Part shown: positions 9,655-16,580 of the stretch, piece after piece
Layout: each line of letters starts with the position of its first letter
Position numbering within the stretch: the first letter of the stretch is position 1
Source of the DNA: Paenibacillus sp. FSL R7-0273
GTDB taxonomy: Bacteria > Bacillota > Bacilli > Paenibacillales > Paenibacillaceae
Assembly (NCBI RefSeq): GCF_000758625.1
Contig: NZ_CP009283.1
Span: 5,281,501 to 5,345,500, forward strand
Length of the DNA: 64,000 nt
Direction: 5' to 3'
Position numbers and translations under genes: made by a program
The notes under the pieces: model-generated
Databases searched by the model: none
The model's input: only the letters and a program-made list of their open reading frames with translations
Told to the model about the DNA's origin: nothing

Positions 9655-9778
9655 CAAGCCCCTAGTGACAACAGTCTGTCAGTAGCATTTCTATATTTTT
9701 TGGTTTGTTTCTTCCAAACAGTTTCTAAATGATTTTCTCTCTCTTCAATATCAACCTCTACCCCAATATTCTTTACGC
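9655..9778 (-). pseudogene. Possible degraded C-terminus of a WYL-type regulator
   Basis: Read on the minus strand, the bases up to about 9680 resemble the last codons and terminator of the WYL regulator at 10962-11915: GAAGAAACAAACCAAAAAA aligns with its EEEIEKMM codons, and GCTACTGACA...TGTCA with its terminator stem. In-frame stops are present. This is a weak call, based on a short stretch. Confidence 0.35.
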
Positions 9779-9788
9779 TTATCTAGAT

Positions 9789-9917
9789 TCACTGTCTCCC
9801 CCGTATTATTTTAATGCGCTTAATAAATACTAGAATCATCAGACCAGTGAGGCCAGCTGCTAGAGCGAATATAAACGCATTTTGAATACCAGCATTTAAG
9901 GCCATCGATTTAATTAA
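9789..9917 (-). pseudogene. C-terminal remnant of an MFS (DHA2-type) transporter
   Basis: On the minus strand the frame ends ...NAGIQNAFIFALAAGLTGL, then MILVFIKRIKIIRGRQ and a stop: a last transmembrane helix with a basic cytoplasmic tail, as at the end of DHA2 drug exporters. It runs directly into unrelated sequence upstream, so only the tail survives. Confidence 0.5.
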
Positions 9918-9922
9918 GGGGG

Positions 9923-10015
9923 ATGAAGAATCTGCTTTCTGAGCAAAATTGTTTACTTCTTGACGGATTGACCGAAAATGAAGTCGCCACCTTTACAAAG
10001 ACACTCATCCGCTAG
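9923..10015 (+). pseudogene. C-terminal remnant of a MarR-like regulator
   Basis: The plus-strand frame reads MKNLLSEQNCLLLDGLTENE, then VATFTKTLIR and a stop. LLDGLTENEVATFTKTL is the usual last helix pair of MarR proteins. It abuts the MFS tail on the other strand. A MarR-MFS pair broken down to both 3' ends is a reasonable reading; confidence is limited by length. Confidence 0.45.
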
Positions 10016-10035
10016 TGCACATTTTTGAAATGAAG

Positions 10036-10063
10036 CGCTACTGACATTCAGTTGTCAGTAGCG
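10036..10063 (+). terminator. Terminator hairpin, second copy of the WYL-gene type
   Basis: CGCTACTGACA and TGTCAGTAGCG form an 11-bp perfect stem followed by TTTTG. It is preceded by ATGAAGCGCTACTGA (MKRY stop), matching the end of the WYL regulator at 11901-11915, so it probably marks the 3' scrap of another WYL gene. Confidence 0.6.
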
Positions 10064-10144
10064 TTTTGTATACTTCAGTTATAGAAAACCGAAAATGATA
10101 TGTATTATATTCTGCATGAAGAAATGAACTGAGGAGATGTATTT

Positions 10145-10909
10145 ATGCTGGAAAACAAAAATTTCCCATTCAAGTTTGAACCCCCCCTCGTTGAGGGTCT
10201 GATTCGTAGACGTCGGAACCGATTTATTATGGAGGTTGATGTTAACGGAGTAATTTATGATTGCCATTGTCCCACTACGGGTCGTATTGGTAACATTTCA
10301 TTTCGTGATATTCCGTGCCTGCTTTCAAAGAGTAAGGACTCAACTCGAAAAACGCTATATACAGTTGAAGCTATTTCGCTCGAGAAGCCTTCGGATGTTA
10401 ATAAATCATGGATCGGAATAAATCAGAATGCTGCTAACAGATATGTTGAACATTTTCTTAAAAGCGGTCAACTCTCCGATATGGTAAGTGGTGGTGAATT
10501 AGTTAAGAGGGAACAAAAACTTGGTAACTCTAAACTTGATTTCCTAGTAGGCAACACCTATATTGAGGTGAAAACTCCTCTTGTACAATTACAGATCGAG
10601 CTAAAAGAACACATTGATACAGCGGAAGGAAGTGACTTTACTTCCTTTGAACGTTTTATTAAACACATTGGTGAACTTGCGGGAAGTTTAAATGAAAATG
10701 ACCAGGCAATCCTGTTAGTATGCTTCATCTATGATAGTCCAAGATTTATTGGTTCGTCAGATGGGAAACATAGCAGCTATATCAGAGAAAACGTACAGTC
10801 CTCCATCCAACAAGGTGTAGAAGTGTGGCAGATTAATTTCAAAATAACTCCAACTGAGGTAAACCTAATACGTTATTTCGAGACTACAAGGGATATTATG
10901 GATGAGTGA
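10145..10909 (+). CDS. sfsA: SfsA-family protein (PD-(D/E)xK-like)
   Basis: 254 residues, near the family norm of about 230-250. The N-terminal OB-like part starts NFPFKFEPPLVEGLIRRR. The C-terminal nuclease-like part has SKLDFLV (D132) and YIEVKTP (E141, K143), fitting the conserved D...ExK of SfsA. E. coli SfsA is linked to maltose metabolism; its biochemical role is unsettled. GAGGAGAT precedes the ATG. The glycine after VKT differs from the usual IEVKNVTL. It is flanked by gene scraps and a WYL regulator. Confidence 0.8.
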   Translation: MLENKNFPFKFEPPLVEGLIRRRRNRFIMEVDVNGVIYDCHCPTTGRIGNISFRDIPCLLSKSKDSTRKTLYTVEAISLEKPSDVNKSWIGINQNAANRYVEHFLKSGQLSDMVSGGELVKREQKLGNSKLDFLVGNTYIEVKTPLVQLQIELKEHIDTAEGSDFTSFERFIKHIGELAGSLNENDQAILLVCFIYDSPRFIGSSDGKHSSYIRENVQSSIQQGVEVWQINFKITPTEVNLIRYFETTRDIMDE

Positions 10910-10961
10910 ATGTACAAATAAGACTTGAAAAGTGTTTTTTCCTTGAGAAGTGTAGGTATAG

Positions 10962-11915
10962 TTGAATAAAACAGAGCAAATGTTAGCGATTGTGTTAGAA
11001 TTGCAACGAAAAAAAGTGCTTAAAGCAGAGGAATTAGCAGAATCTTTAGGAGTTAACATAAGGACGATCTATCGTGATATTCAAGTTCTTAGTGAAGCTG
11101 GCGTTCCTATAATAGGTGCGACAGGATTAGGGTATTCCTTAATGGAAGGCTACTTCCTACCGCCAGTCAGTTTTACGGTAGAGGAGGCTGTAGCACTTCT
11201 GTCTGGCGCTGAATTCGTAGAACAGCGTTTTAATACTACTTACTACAAGAGTGCTCGTTCTTCCCGCAGGAAAATTGAAGCCATTCTGTCACAACCGATT
11301 CGCGGGGAAGCGGATAAGATAAGAAGTAACATCCGTTTGCTCCACAAGGAAAAGTCTGAACTTAGGGAAAGAGAGGAGACAAATCTGGCCACGATCCAAA
11401 AAGCAATACGAGAGGCCAAAAAACTTGGATTTTCATACAATAAACGTGTACCCGGGTCCGATGGAAAGCGCGAAACCTTACGAACTGTAGCGCCATACGG
11501 ATTGGTTCTTGATGAGCAAAATGGTTGGCTGTTGGTTGCAGCTTGCGATCTGCAGGAGGATATTCGCCATTTCAAGGTCTCTCGGATTAATGATCTTAGC
11601 ATAGTGGATGAAGTATTCCAACTCCCCAGTGATTTCAACCTTCAAGGCTATAGGCTAAAGGATGATCGTATCATTCAAGTGAGTGTGCTGTTTAATCGAG
11701 AGGTTGCTGATAGAGTGATAGAGGCGAAAAACTACTATATGGAAACAGCTGAGTATCTTGAGAATGGTTACTTTGTCGTCTTTCGCGTTCGCCATCCAGA
11801 AGAACTTCTCCCTTGGGTCCTTAGTTGGGGCGGAGATGCAGTGGTCATCGAGCCTGACTCCTTTAAGAATCGAGTCAGAGAAGAAGAAATTGAAAAAATG
11901 ATGAAACGCTACTGA
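10962..11915 (+). CDS. WYL-domain (DeoR-type HTH) transcriptional regulator
   Basis: 317 residues in YafY style. The N-terminal HTH (about 15-60: KAEELAESLGVNIRTIYRDI) leads to a ligand-sensing WYL region (LRTVAPYGLVLDEQNGWLLVAACDL) and a WCX tail. The start is TTG 10962 with a weak ribosome site; ATG at 10980 is the alternative. It sits 71 bases before an NmrA/QorB-like reductase in the same direction, with a strong terminator between, so it probably regulates that gene rather than sharing its transcript. Confidence 0.85.
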   Translation: MNKTEQMLAIVLELQRKKVLKAEELAESLGVNIRTIYRDIQVLSEAGVPIIGATGLGYSLMEGYFLPPVSFTVEEAVALLSGAEFVEQRFNTTYYKSARSSRRKIEAILSQPIRGEADKIRSNIRLLHKEKSELREREETNLATIQKAIREAKKLGFSYNKRVPGSDGKRETLRTVAPYGLVLDEQNGWLLVAACDLQEDIRHFKVSRINDLSIVDEVFQLPSDFNLQGYRLKDDRIIQVSVLFNREVADRVIEAKNYYMETAEYLENGYFVVFRVRHPEELLPWVLSWGGDAVVIEPDSFKNRVREEEIEKMMKRY

Positions 11916-11936
11916 CATTCTTGTGTCAGTAGCGTT
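11905..11936 (+). terminator. Rho-independent terminator overlapping the WYL stop codon
   Basis: AACGCTACTGACA and TGTCAGTAGCGTT form a 13-bp perfect stem followed by TTTTTG. The left arm contains the last codons and stop of the gene. Confidence 0.85.
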
Positions 11937-11986
11937 TTTGTAAACTGTGCTTATAAATAAGTACCCTATACCAGGAGGAATTGAAA

Positions 11987-12886
11987 TTGGGCACATCAAA
12001 AGAATTAGTATTGGTTACAGGTGCAGGTGGAAAACTAGGGCGCTTAGCTGTAGAGTATCTTCTAGATCATTACGAAGGCCCCATTGCAGCAACGACACGT
12101 CAACCTGAAAAACTGATGGATCTAACTGATCGCGGGGTTATTGTTCGACAAGCTGATTTTGATCTACCAGATAAATTAGACGATGCCTTTGCAGATGCTA
12201 AACGCCTTTTGTTGGTGAGTACAGATACACTTGAGGTACCAGGACAGCGGATTAAACAGCACAATAATGCATTAAAAGCCGCTCTTAAAGCCGGTGTACA
12301 GCATATTGTCTACACGTCGTTCTTTAACCCTGAGCCGGGTACTGCAAATGTAACTGCTGGAGACCATTTTTCTACCGAGGAGGCCATTAAAAACAGTGGT
12401 TTCTCCTATACGATTCTTCGCAATAACCTTTACAGCGAAAACATATTGCAATCACTGACGCACACTGTAGCGACTGGTCAATATACAGCTGCAATTGGTG
12501 AAGGCAAAATTGCGTACGTGACCCGTAATGATTGCGCGATTGCTGCCGCAGCTGCACTCGCTTTCCCAAGCCCAGAGAATCGTACGATGAACCTAACTGG
12601 GCCCAAGGCACTGTCCGGCCATGACATCGCTAATATCTTGGGTGAAATCGCAAAGAAACGAATCGAATACGTTCCGCAACAAACCCCTCAGTTGGTTGCC
12701 GTCTATGAATCCTTCAACTTACCAAAGGTTGTGGCAGAAGCTCTTGCTTCTTTTGATACCGCCTCAGCTAACGGGGAGTATGCTCAGCTTTCTACGGCAT
12801 TTCAAGAATTGACTGGAAATGTTCCCACAAGCACGAATCAGTTTTTGCAAGATAACTTTTGGAACAATGTGAACATTTGTTGGTGA
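11987..12886 (+). CDS. NAD(P)-binding NmrA/QorB-like oxidoreductase
   Basis: 299 residues, an atypical short-chain dehydrogenase. The Rossmann glycine motif VTGAGGKLGRLA is near the N-terminus, with RLLLVSTDTLEVPG at the second conserved strand and YTSFFNPEP in the middle, as in QorB-type quinone reductases and NmrA-like redox sensors. I place the start at TTG 11987 because GGAGG lies eight bases before it (TTG 11981 would leave two bases). It is probably regulated by the WYL protein upstream, and it has its own terminator. Confidence 0.82.
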   Translation: MGTSKELVLVTGAGGKLGRLAVEYLLDHYEGPIAATTRQPEKLMDLTDRGVIVRQADFDLPDKLDDAFADAKRLLLVSTDTLEVPGQRIKQHNNALKAALKAGVQHIVYTSFFNPEPGTANVTAGDHFSTEEAIKNSGFSYTILRNNLYSENILQSLTHTVATGQYTAAIGEGKIAYVTRNDCAIAAAAALAFPSPENRTMNLTGPKALSGHDIANILGEIAKKRIEYVPQQTPQLVAVYESFNLPKVVAEALASFDTASANGEYAQLSTAFQELTGNVPTSTNQFLQDNFWNNVNICW

Positions 12887-12926
12887 GAGTCTTTCTTGCG
12901 GCAGATCCACTCTTATTAATAATTCC

Positions 12927-12953
12927 AAGCATCTGGGCACAGATGCTTTTTTT
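12927..12953 (+). terminator. Rho-independent terminator of the NmrA/QorB-like gene
   Basis: AAGCATCTG, short loop, CAGATGCTT and a run of seven T residues, about 40 bases after the stop. Confidence 0.85.
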
Positions 12954-12974
12954 ATTGACGATATCAATGGCGTC

Positions 12975-13038
12975 ATTAGCGTTATCTGCCCCTTTAGTTG
13001 AACAGCGGCGGATTTCTAAATGGGATCCGCCACTGTTC
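12975..13038 (+). repeat. Dispersed repeat copy B: box1 and stem-loop, 3' side of the recombinase
   Basis: CTGCCCCTTTAGTTGAA matches box1 of the dispersed family. It is followed at once by a 14-bp stem (GAACAGCGGCGGAT / ATCCGCCACTGTTC, one mismatch) in the place of the central stem-loop of the short copies. The recombinase stop codon lies seven bases further on; box2 is found on its other side at 13960. Confidence 0.75.
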
Positions 13039-13044
13039 AAAAAA

Positions 13045-13881
13045 CTAAAAGAATCGTCGATATAGTTCTCTCCGGCGTTCGCCGCGGAGCAGTGCATAGA
13101 TTTGAGTGGTAGATGCTTTCTCGAGACCGAGCATACCTTGGATGAAATCTAATGGAGCACCAAGGAGCCGGCATGCATAAGTATGTCGAAAGCGATGCGG
13201 GTATACGTTCGCTTCAATTTCTCCACGATCTGCAAGCCGTTTTAAGGCCCATCTGATCGTAGGTATGGCCATTCGTTTGGTTGGATTCGTTCCGGTAACA
13301 AATAAGGCTTTGCAGGAGTCCTCACGGCTGGCCAGGTACTTCTTTAACCATACTTTGCACTCTGTCGTAAAGTAAACTTCTCTTTGCTTTGATCCCTTGC
13401 CATTAACGATTGCTGAGCAGTTCTCCCAGTTAAGATCCTCGATGTTGATCTTTTCCACCTCCCCAACCCGGCAACCAGTGCTGTAGAGTAACTCAAGCAG
13501 CGCTCTTTCCCTGAGTGACTGACAGGAGATCTTTAAGTGTATGACGTCTTCCTCAATTAAAAACTCAGGAATGCGCTTATCTAATTTTGGTTCTCTCAGT
13601 TTTAGAGAAGGATTTGAAGTCAGATACGTCTCTTCATAAGCGTAACGGAAAAGAGAACGAACAAACCTAATTCGATGACCCAGGCTGCTTGGCTTCAAAC
13701 GATCAGCCTGTTTTGCCAAGTAATCCTTCAGCGTGGTTAACGTCACTTCAGTAATATCGAGATTGCCAAGCTCTTGCATCAACATTTTGTGCTGAAGGGC
13801 GTATGCTTTTAATGTTCTCGTACTGAATCCTTGAATGCGCTTATCAGCTTCATACAACCTCCACAATTCACTTAAGTTCAT
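13045..13881 (-). CDS. Tyrosine recombinase (phage-integrase/Xer type) inside a repeat copy
   Basis: 278 residues. The N-terminal SAM-like core-binding domain (1-100) is followed by the catalytic domain. Active-site residues visible are R138 (STGCRVGE), K162 (GKGSKQRE), H229..R232 (PHRFRH) and nucleophile Y262 (STTQIYA). The second conserved histidine (LGHxx) is replaced by leucine: LGLEKAS, L253. That may weaken catalysis, as may a seemingly short LLGAPLDF loop. The GGGGAGG ribosome site sits in a leader hairpin. The gene lies between box1/stem-loop (12975-13038) and box2 (13960-13980) of the dispersed repeat, and a truncated relative is at 9036-9116. Substrate sites are unknown. Confidence 0.9.
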   Translation of the reverse strand: MNLSELWRLYEADKRIQGFSTRTLKAYALQHKMLMQELGNLDITEVTLTTLKDYLAKQADRLKPSSLGHRIRFVRSLFRYAYEETYLTSNPSLKLREPKLDKRIPEFLIEEDVIHLKISCQSLRERALLELLYSTGCRVGEVEKINIEDLNWENCSAIVNGKGSKQREVYFTTECKVWLKKYLASREDSCKALFVTGTNPTKRMAIPTIRWALKRLADRGEIEANVYPHRFRHTYACRLLGAPLDFIQGMLGLEKASTTQIYALLRGERRRELYRRFF

Positions 13882-13884
13882 AAC

Positions 13885-13938
13885 AAAACCTCCCCTTTAG
13901 AAGCTATTAAATCTAGTTTGCTTCTAAGGAGAGGTTTT
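13885..13938 (-). promoter_or_regulatory. Leader stem-loop hiding the recombinase ribosome site
   Basis: A left arm starting AAAACCTCCCCTTT (13885-13904) and a right arm ending GAGAGGTTTT (13920-13938) pair over about 19 bp with one mismatch and one bulge. On the minus strand the arm nearest the ATG contains GGGGAGG, seven bases from the start, so translation should be limited when the leader folds. Confidence 0.7.
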
Positions 13939-13959
13939 AATAATCTGTAAGCCGTGTTG

Positions 13960-13980
13960 AACTAGCGTTTCCCTTTAGCT
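13960..13980. repeat. Dispersed repeat copy B: box2, 5' side of the recombinase
   Basis: AACTAGCGTTTCCCTTTAGC matches box2. Together with 12975-13038 it encloses the recombinase. It abuts the degraded HAD gene. Confidence 0.7.
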
Positions 13981-14240
13981 TAGAACATATTGGGTTAATT
14001 CTCCTAAATCATCAATAATTAATTCGGTATCAACACTACCGGAGGATACTGTAACATTTCGTTTTAAGGCAACCTTAATACCTAACTCTCGGCTCGCTCT
14101 TATAATTGTCGGGATAATCTTCTACGAAAAGTGCCTCATTTGCTTCCACTCCTAGTTACGTCAAAACTCTAATGAAAATAGCTGGTTCAGGCTTACAAAG
14201 CCCTTTCCATTCCAATATAAAAACTTCATCGAATAAATAT
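13978..14240 (-). pseudogene. Degraded HAD-family hydrolase, paralogue of the gene at 24860
   Basis: On the minus strand the translation includes LFDEVFILEWKGLCKPEPAI, then FIRVLT, a stop, LGVEANEALFVEDYPDN and DDLGELTQYVLS. These align with LFDEVLISEWEGLRKPNPEIF, LGVRAEDALFVGDHPEND and DLEELTQYALRS of the intact HAD gene. It has an internal stop and at least one frameshift, and the N-terminal half with the nucleophile aspartate is missing. Like the intact gene, its 3' end touches box2 of a dispersed repeat. Confidence 0.85.
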
Positions 14241-14389
14241 CGGCTGTTTACCGTATGTTCCGGGTTATGCCTTCTAATTTCCCGCACAATTCCTCATGGA
14301 CAATGCACTATTAGTCAGCTAAGTGTTTTCGCCATTTATCGGTGTATTCGGACTTTCAGCTTCGGCACTATGCGCTGCAAAGCACAGAA

Positions 14390-14418
14390 AAGGCTGTCGA
14401 TACTTCTTCGACAGCCTT
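14390..14418 (-). terminator. Rho-independent terminator of the nitronate monooxygenase gene
   Basis: AAGGCTGTCGA and TCGACAGCCTT form an 11-bp perfect stem followed on the minus strand by TTTTC, about 40 bases past the stop. Confidence 0.75.
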
Positions 14419-14458
14419 CCCCCCTTTAAGTTCAACAGAGTGTTTATGTTGTTGATTT

Positions 14459-15406
14459 CTACTTTTCAAATAATCTTTCTACCAGCTCTTTTACCGTCGG
14501 TATGTCTTTTATTACATCAATTCCGGTATTTACTGATACAATCCCTTCATCAAGCTTGCCTTCTAACATTCCAATTCTAAAACCACCGGATACATCTCTG
14601 CTTGTATCTTCATTATTTTCATATTTTCTCTGTATTTTTTCTGCGTGTTTAGTTAAGATTGAACGCATTGTACCTCCTATCAATTCCATATTTTCATAAC
14701 CTGAATCTAATATCGCTTTTTTTGTTTCATGTGCTGATGGTGCTTCTTGAGTTGCAATAAATCTTGTACCCATGTACACACCTTCTGCTCCCAATGCCAA
14801 GGCCGCTTTTACTCCACGGGCATCGTTTATTCCGCCAGCCGCTAATACTGGAATGTTTACCGAATCTACCATTGTCGGTACCACAGTAAATGTTCCAAGA
14901 GATTTCCCTGGTAGGCCTCCACCTTCATCAAATCCTGTCGCAACTAATAAGTCGGCTCCTGCCTTCTCTGCTTCTCTCATCATTGCTGGTGTTGGTGTTA
15001 TTGGTCTAAATATGATTACTCCATTATTTTCTTTCACTTTATCAAATAGCGATTTATTTATTTCTCCACCAATAATTGCAAAGTATTTAATGTTTTCCTC
15101 AAAGGCTACTTTTAATATTTCATTAACATATGGATTATCTTTATCACTATTTTCTCCACCTGAAATGATATTTACTCCGAACGAATGATTGGTTAACTCT
15201 TTCGTCTTTCTTATTTCATTTCTCATTCTTTCTGCTGTTTCTATTGGGTCGCTTGTTAAAGTATGTTGTCCAGCATTTGGTCCTAAAATGCCTAATCCCC
15301 CTGCATTAGATACGGCTGCTACTAATTTTGCATCTGTTATCCAAGTCATCGGTGCTTGTATCAGTGGATATTTTGTATTTAAAATTTCTGTTACTCTATT
15401 TTTCAT
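14459..15406 (-). CDS. Nitronate monooxygenase / 2-nitropropane dioxygenase family
   Basis: 315 residues from the ATG at 15406 (GGAGA twelve bases upstream; a GTG at 15418 directly abuts that site). It is an FMN-binding TIM barrel: YPLIQAPMTWI at the N-terminus, SNAGGLGILG, ATGFDEGG, VLAAGGINDARGV and GAEGVYMGTRF, the standard phosphate- and flavin-binding blocks of the NMO/FabK group. It would oxidise alkyl nitronates or act as a related flavoenzyme. Its promoter shares an operator with three neighbours, pointing to a common detoxification regulon. Confidence 0.85.
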   Translation of the reverse strand: MKNRVTEILNTKYPLIQAPMTWITDAKLVAAVSNAGGLGILGPNAGQHTLTSDPIETAERMRNEIRKTKELTNHSFGVNIISGGENSDKDNPYVNEILKVAFEENIKYFAIIGGEINKSLFDKVKENNGVIIFRPITPTPAMMREAEKAGADLLVATGFDEGGGLPGKSLGTFTVVPTMVDSVNIPVLAAGGINDARGVKAALALGAEGVYMGTRFIATQEAPSAHETKKAILDSGYENMELIGGTMRSILTKHAEKIQRKYENNEDTSRDVSGGFRIGMLEGKLDEGIVSVNTGIDVIKDIPTVKELVERLFEK

Positions 15407-15438
15407 CTTGTCTTTCACTCTCCATATCGTTTATATGT

Positions 15439-15491
15439 AGAACTATCAAGTTCTGTAATTGGATTATAACAAACTTATTTACGAAACGCAA
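15439..15491 (-). promoter_or_regulatory. Promoter 1 of a shared set: TTGCGT-17-TATAAT plus dyad operator
   Basis: On the minus strand, -35 TTGCGT (15486-15491) and -10 TATAAT (15463-15468) are 17 bases apart. Downstream lies AGAACT-ATCA-AGTTCT (15439-15454). It drives the nitronate monooxygenase gene; the operator position just after the start point suggests repression. Confidence 0.7.
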
Positions 15492-15570
15492 TATTACCGT
15501 ATTTATTTGTGACTGAAATTCTTTTGATATAGTGTTCACCACAAAGCCTTACTACAACAAATCGAGAATA

Positions 15571-15623
15571 TTGATTTCTGTATTTATTTCTGTTATAGTC
15601 CAATTACGGAACTAATTAGTTCT
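15571..15623 (+). promoter_or_regulatory. Promoter 2 of the shared set: TTGATT-17-TATAGT plus dyad operator
   Basis: -35 at 15571-15576, -10 at 15594-15599, then GGAACT-AATT-AGTTCT (15608-15623). Same order and spacing as the promoters of the nitronate monooxygenase, efflux pump and NmrA-like genes. It points toward 15648 and the SnoaL-like gene. Confidence 0.7.
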
Positions 15624-15647
15624 ATAATATAAATAAAGGAGTGATAA

Positions 15648-15923
15648 ATGAGTATGTACGTATAATTTAATTTTTCATCAAGAATTTTCAGAGCATTTTT
15701 GTAAAGAATAATATCTGAAGATGTGCTCCACCTATAATGACGAACTCGTTAAATAACACTTGTGTTTGGAAGCAATCTTTCGACCTTTCTGTAATTTGAA
15801 ATTGCCGATCTAATTGTTGTCCATCCCAAGTCTGATTATCTCACTGACTAAATAACAATTTGATTACTGCCATACCTTTACCATAATTAAATTTAGCAAA
15901 CTAATATTAGGAGGAACCATATT
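15648..15923 (+). other. Leader with 5-codon frame, otherwise no gene seen
   Basis: AAAGGAG is followed by an ATG at 15648 that meets a stop after five codons. The rest of the stretch up to the next gene has stops in all frames and no recognisable protein. Either this is a long leader for the SnoaL-like gene, or the gene that once followed promoter 2 has been lost. Confidence 0.4.
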
Positions 15924-16352
15924 ATGTTAAACGAGAAAACCGAACACTCCAGAGAATTAGCAAAAAAGTTTTTTGAATATCTAAGTACGGGAAATGTTAA
16001 AGGTATTACTAACTTATTCGAAGGTAATGATGCCGGCTGGAGAGTATTAGGACAAAAAGAAGGGTTTCCTATTGCTCGTAAATATGGACCTGATGAGATT
16101 GGTGACTTGTTCATGGCAGTATCACCAGTAGCAAAAGGTGGAGAAGGAAAGGTTGAATTACTGGGTATTTTTGCGGATGGCGATAGAGCTTTTGTAGAGA
16201 TTCATGCAAAGGCGACTAATTCTTCAACAAAGACATATGATAATCGATTACTTTTCTCGATTCATACAGGAAAAATTGGTATAACACTAGTCGAAGAATA
16301 TATGGATACACGGCATCTTCATGAATTGTTGTTTGATACGAATATTAAATAA
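15924..16352 (+). CDS. SnoaL-like / NTF2-fold protein
   Basis: 142 residues. Features: ARELAKKFFEYLSTGNVKGITNLFEGNDAGWRV, then AEVHAKAT-like strand FVEIHAKATNSSTKTYDNRLLFSIHTGKI, as in ketosteroid-isomerase-like proteins related to PhzA/SnoaL. AGGAGGA precedes the ATG. Catalytic function is unknown. It is the first intact gene after promoter 2, and therefore a candidate member of the shared regulon. Confidence 0.72.
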   Translation: MLNEKTEHSRELAKKFFEYLSTGNVKGITNLFEGNDAGWRVLGQKEGFPIARKYGPDEIGDLFMAVSPVAKGGEGKVELLGIFADGDRAFVEIHAKATNSSTKTYDNRLLFSIHTGKIGITLVEEYMDTRHLHELLFDTNIK

Positions 16353-16432
16353 TATATCAAAGTTGGAACATGACATTAGCCTCATTCCTTCGCTCGGTTC
16401 AAAAATTCAAGTTCTCAAATAAAAATTCTAAT

Positions 16433-16482
16433 TTCAAAAAGATTTCCAACACCAAATTTTGAGTGATGGAAATCTTTTTGAA
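16433..16482. terminator. Bidirectional terminator between SnoaL-like and OYE genes
   Basis: TTCAAAAAGATTTCCA and TGGAAATCTTTTTGAA are perfect 16-bp inverted arms with an 18-base loop, between convergent genes. Confidence 0.75.
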
Positions 16483-16580
16483 TTTTACATTTTTCAGTAT
16501 CTTTATGCTAGCAGTCTTTAAGGTAAATTCTATTTACTTATTTCTACTGTACAAGTTTTGTCTCATGCTCTTTTTTCTTA

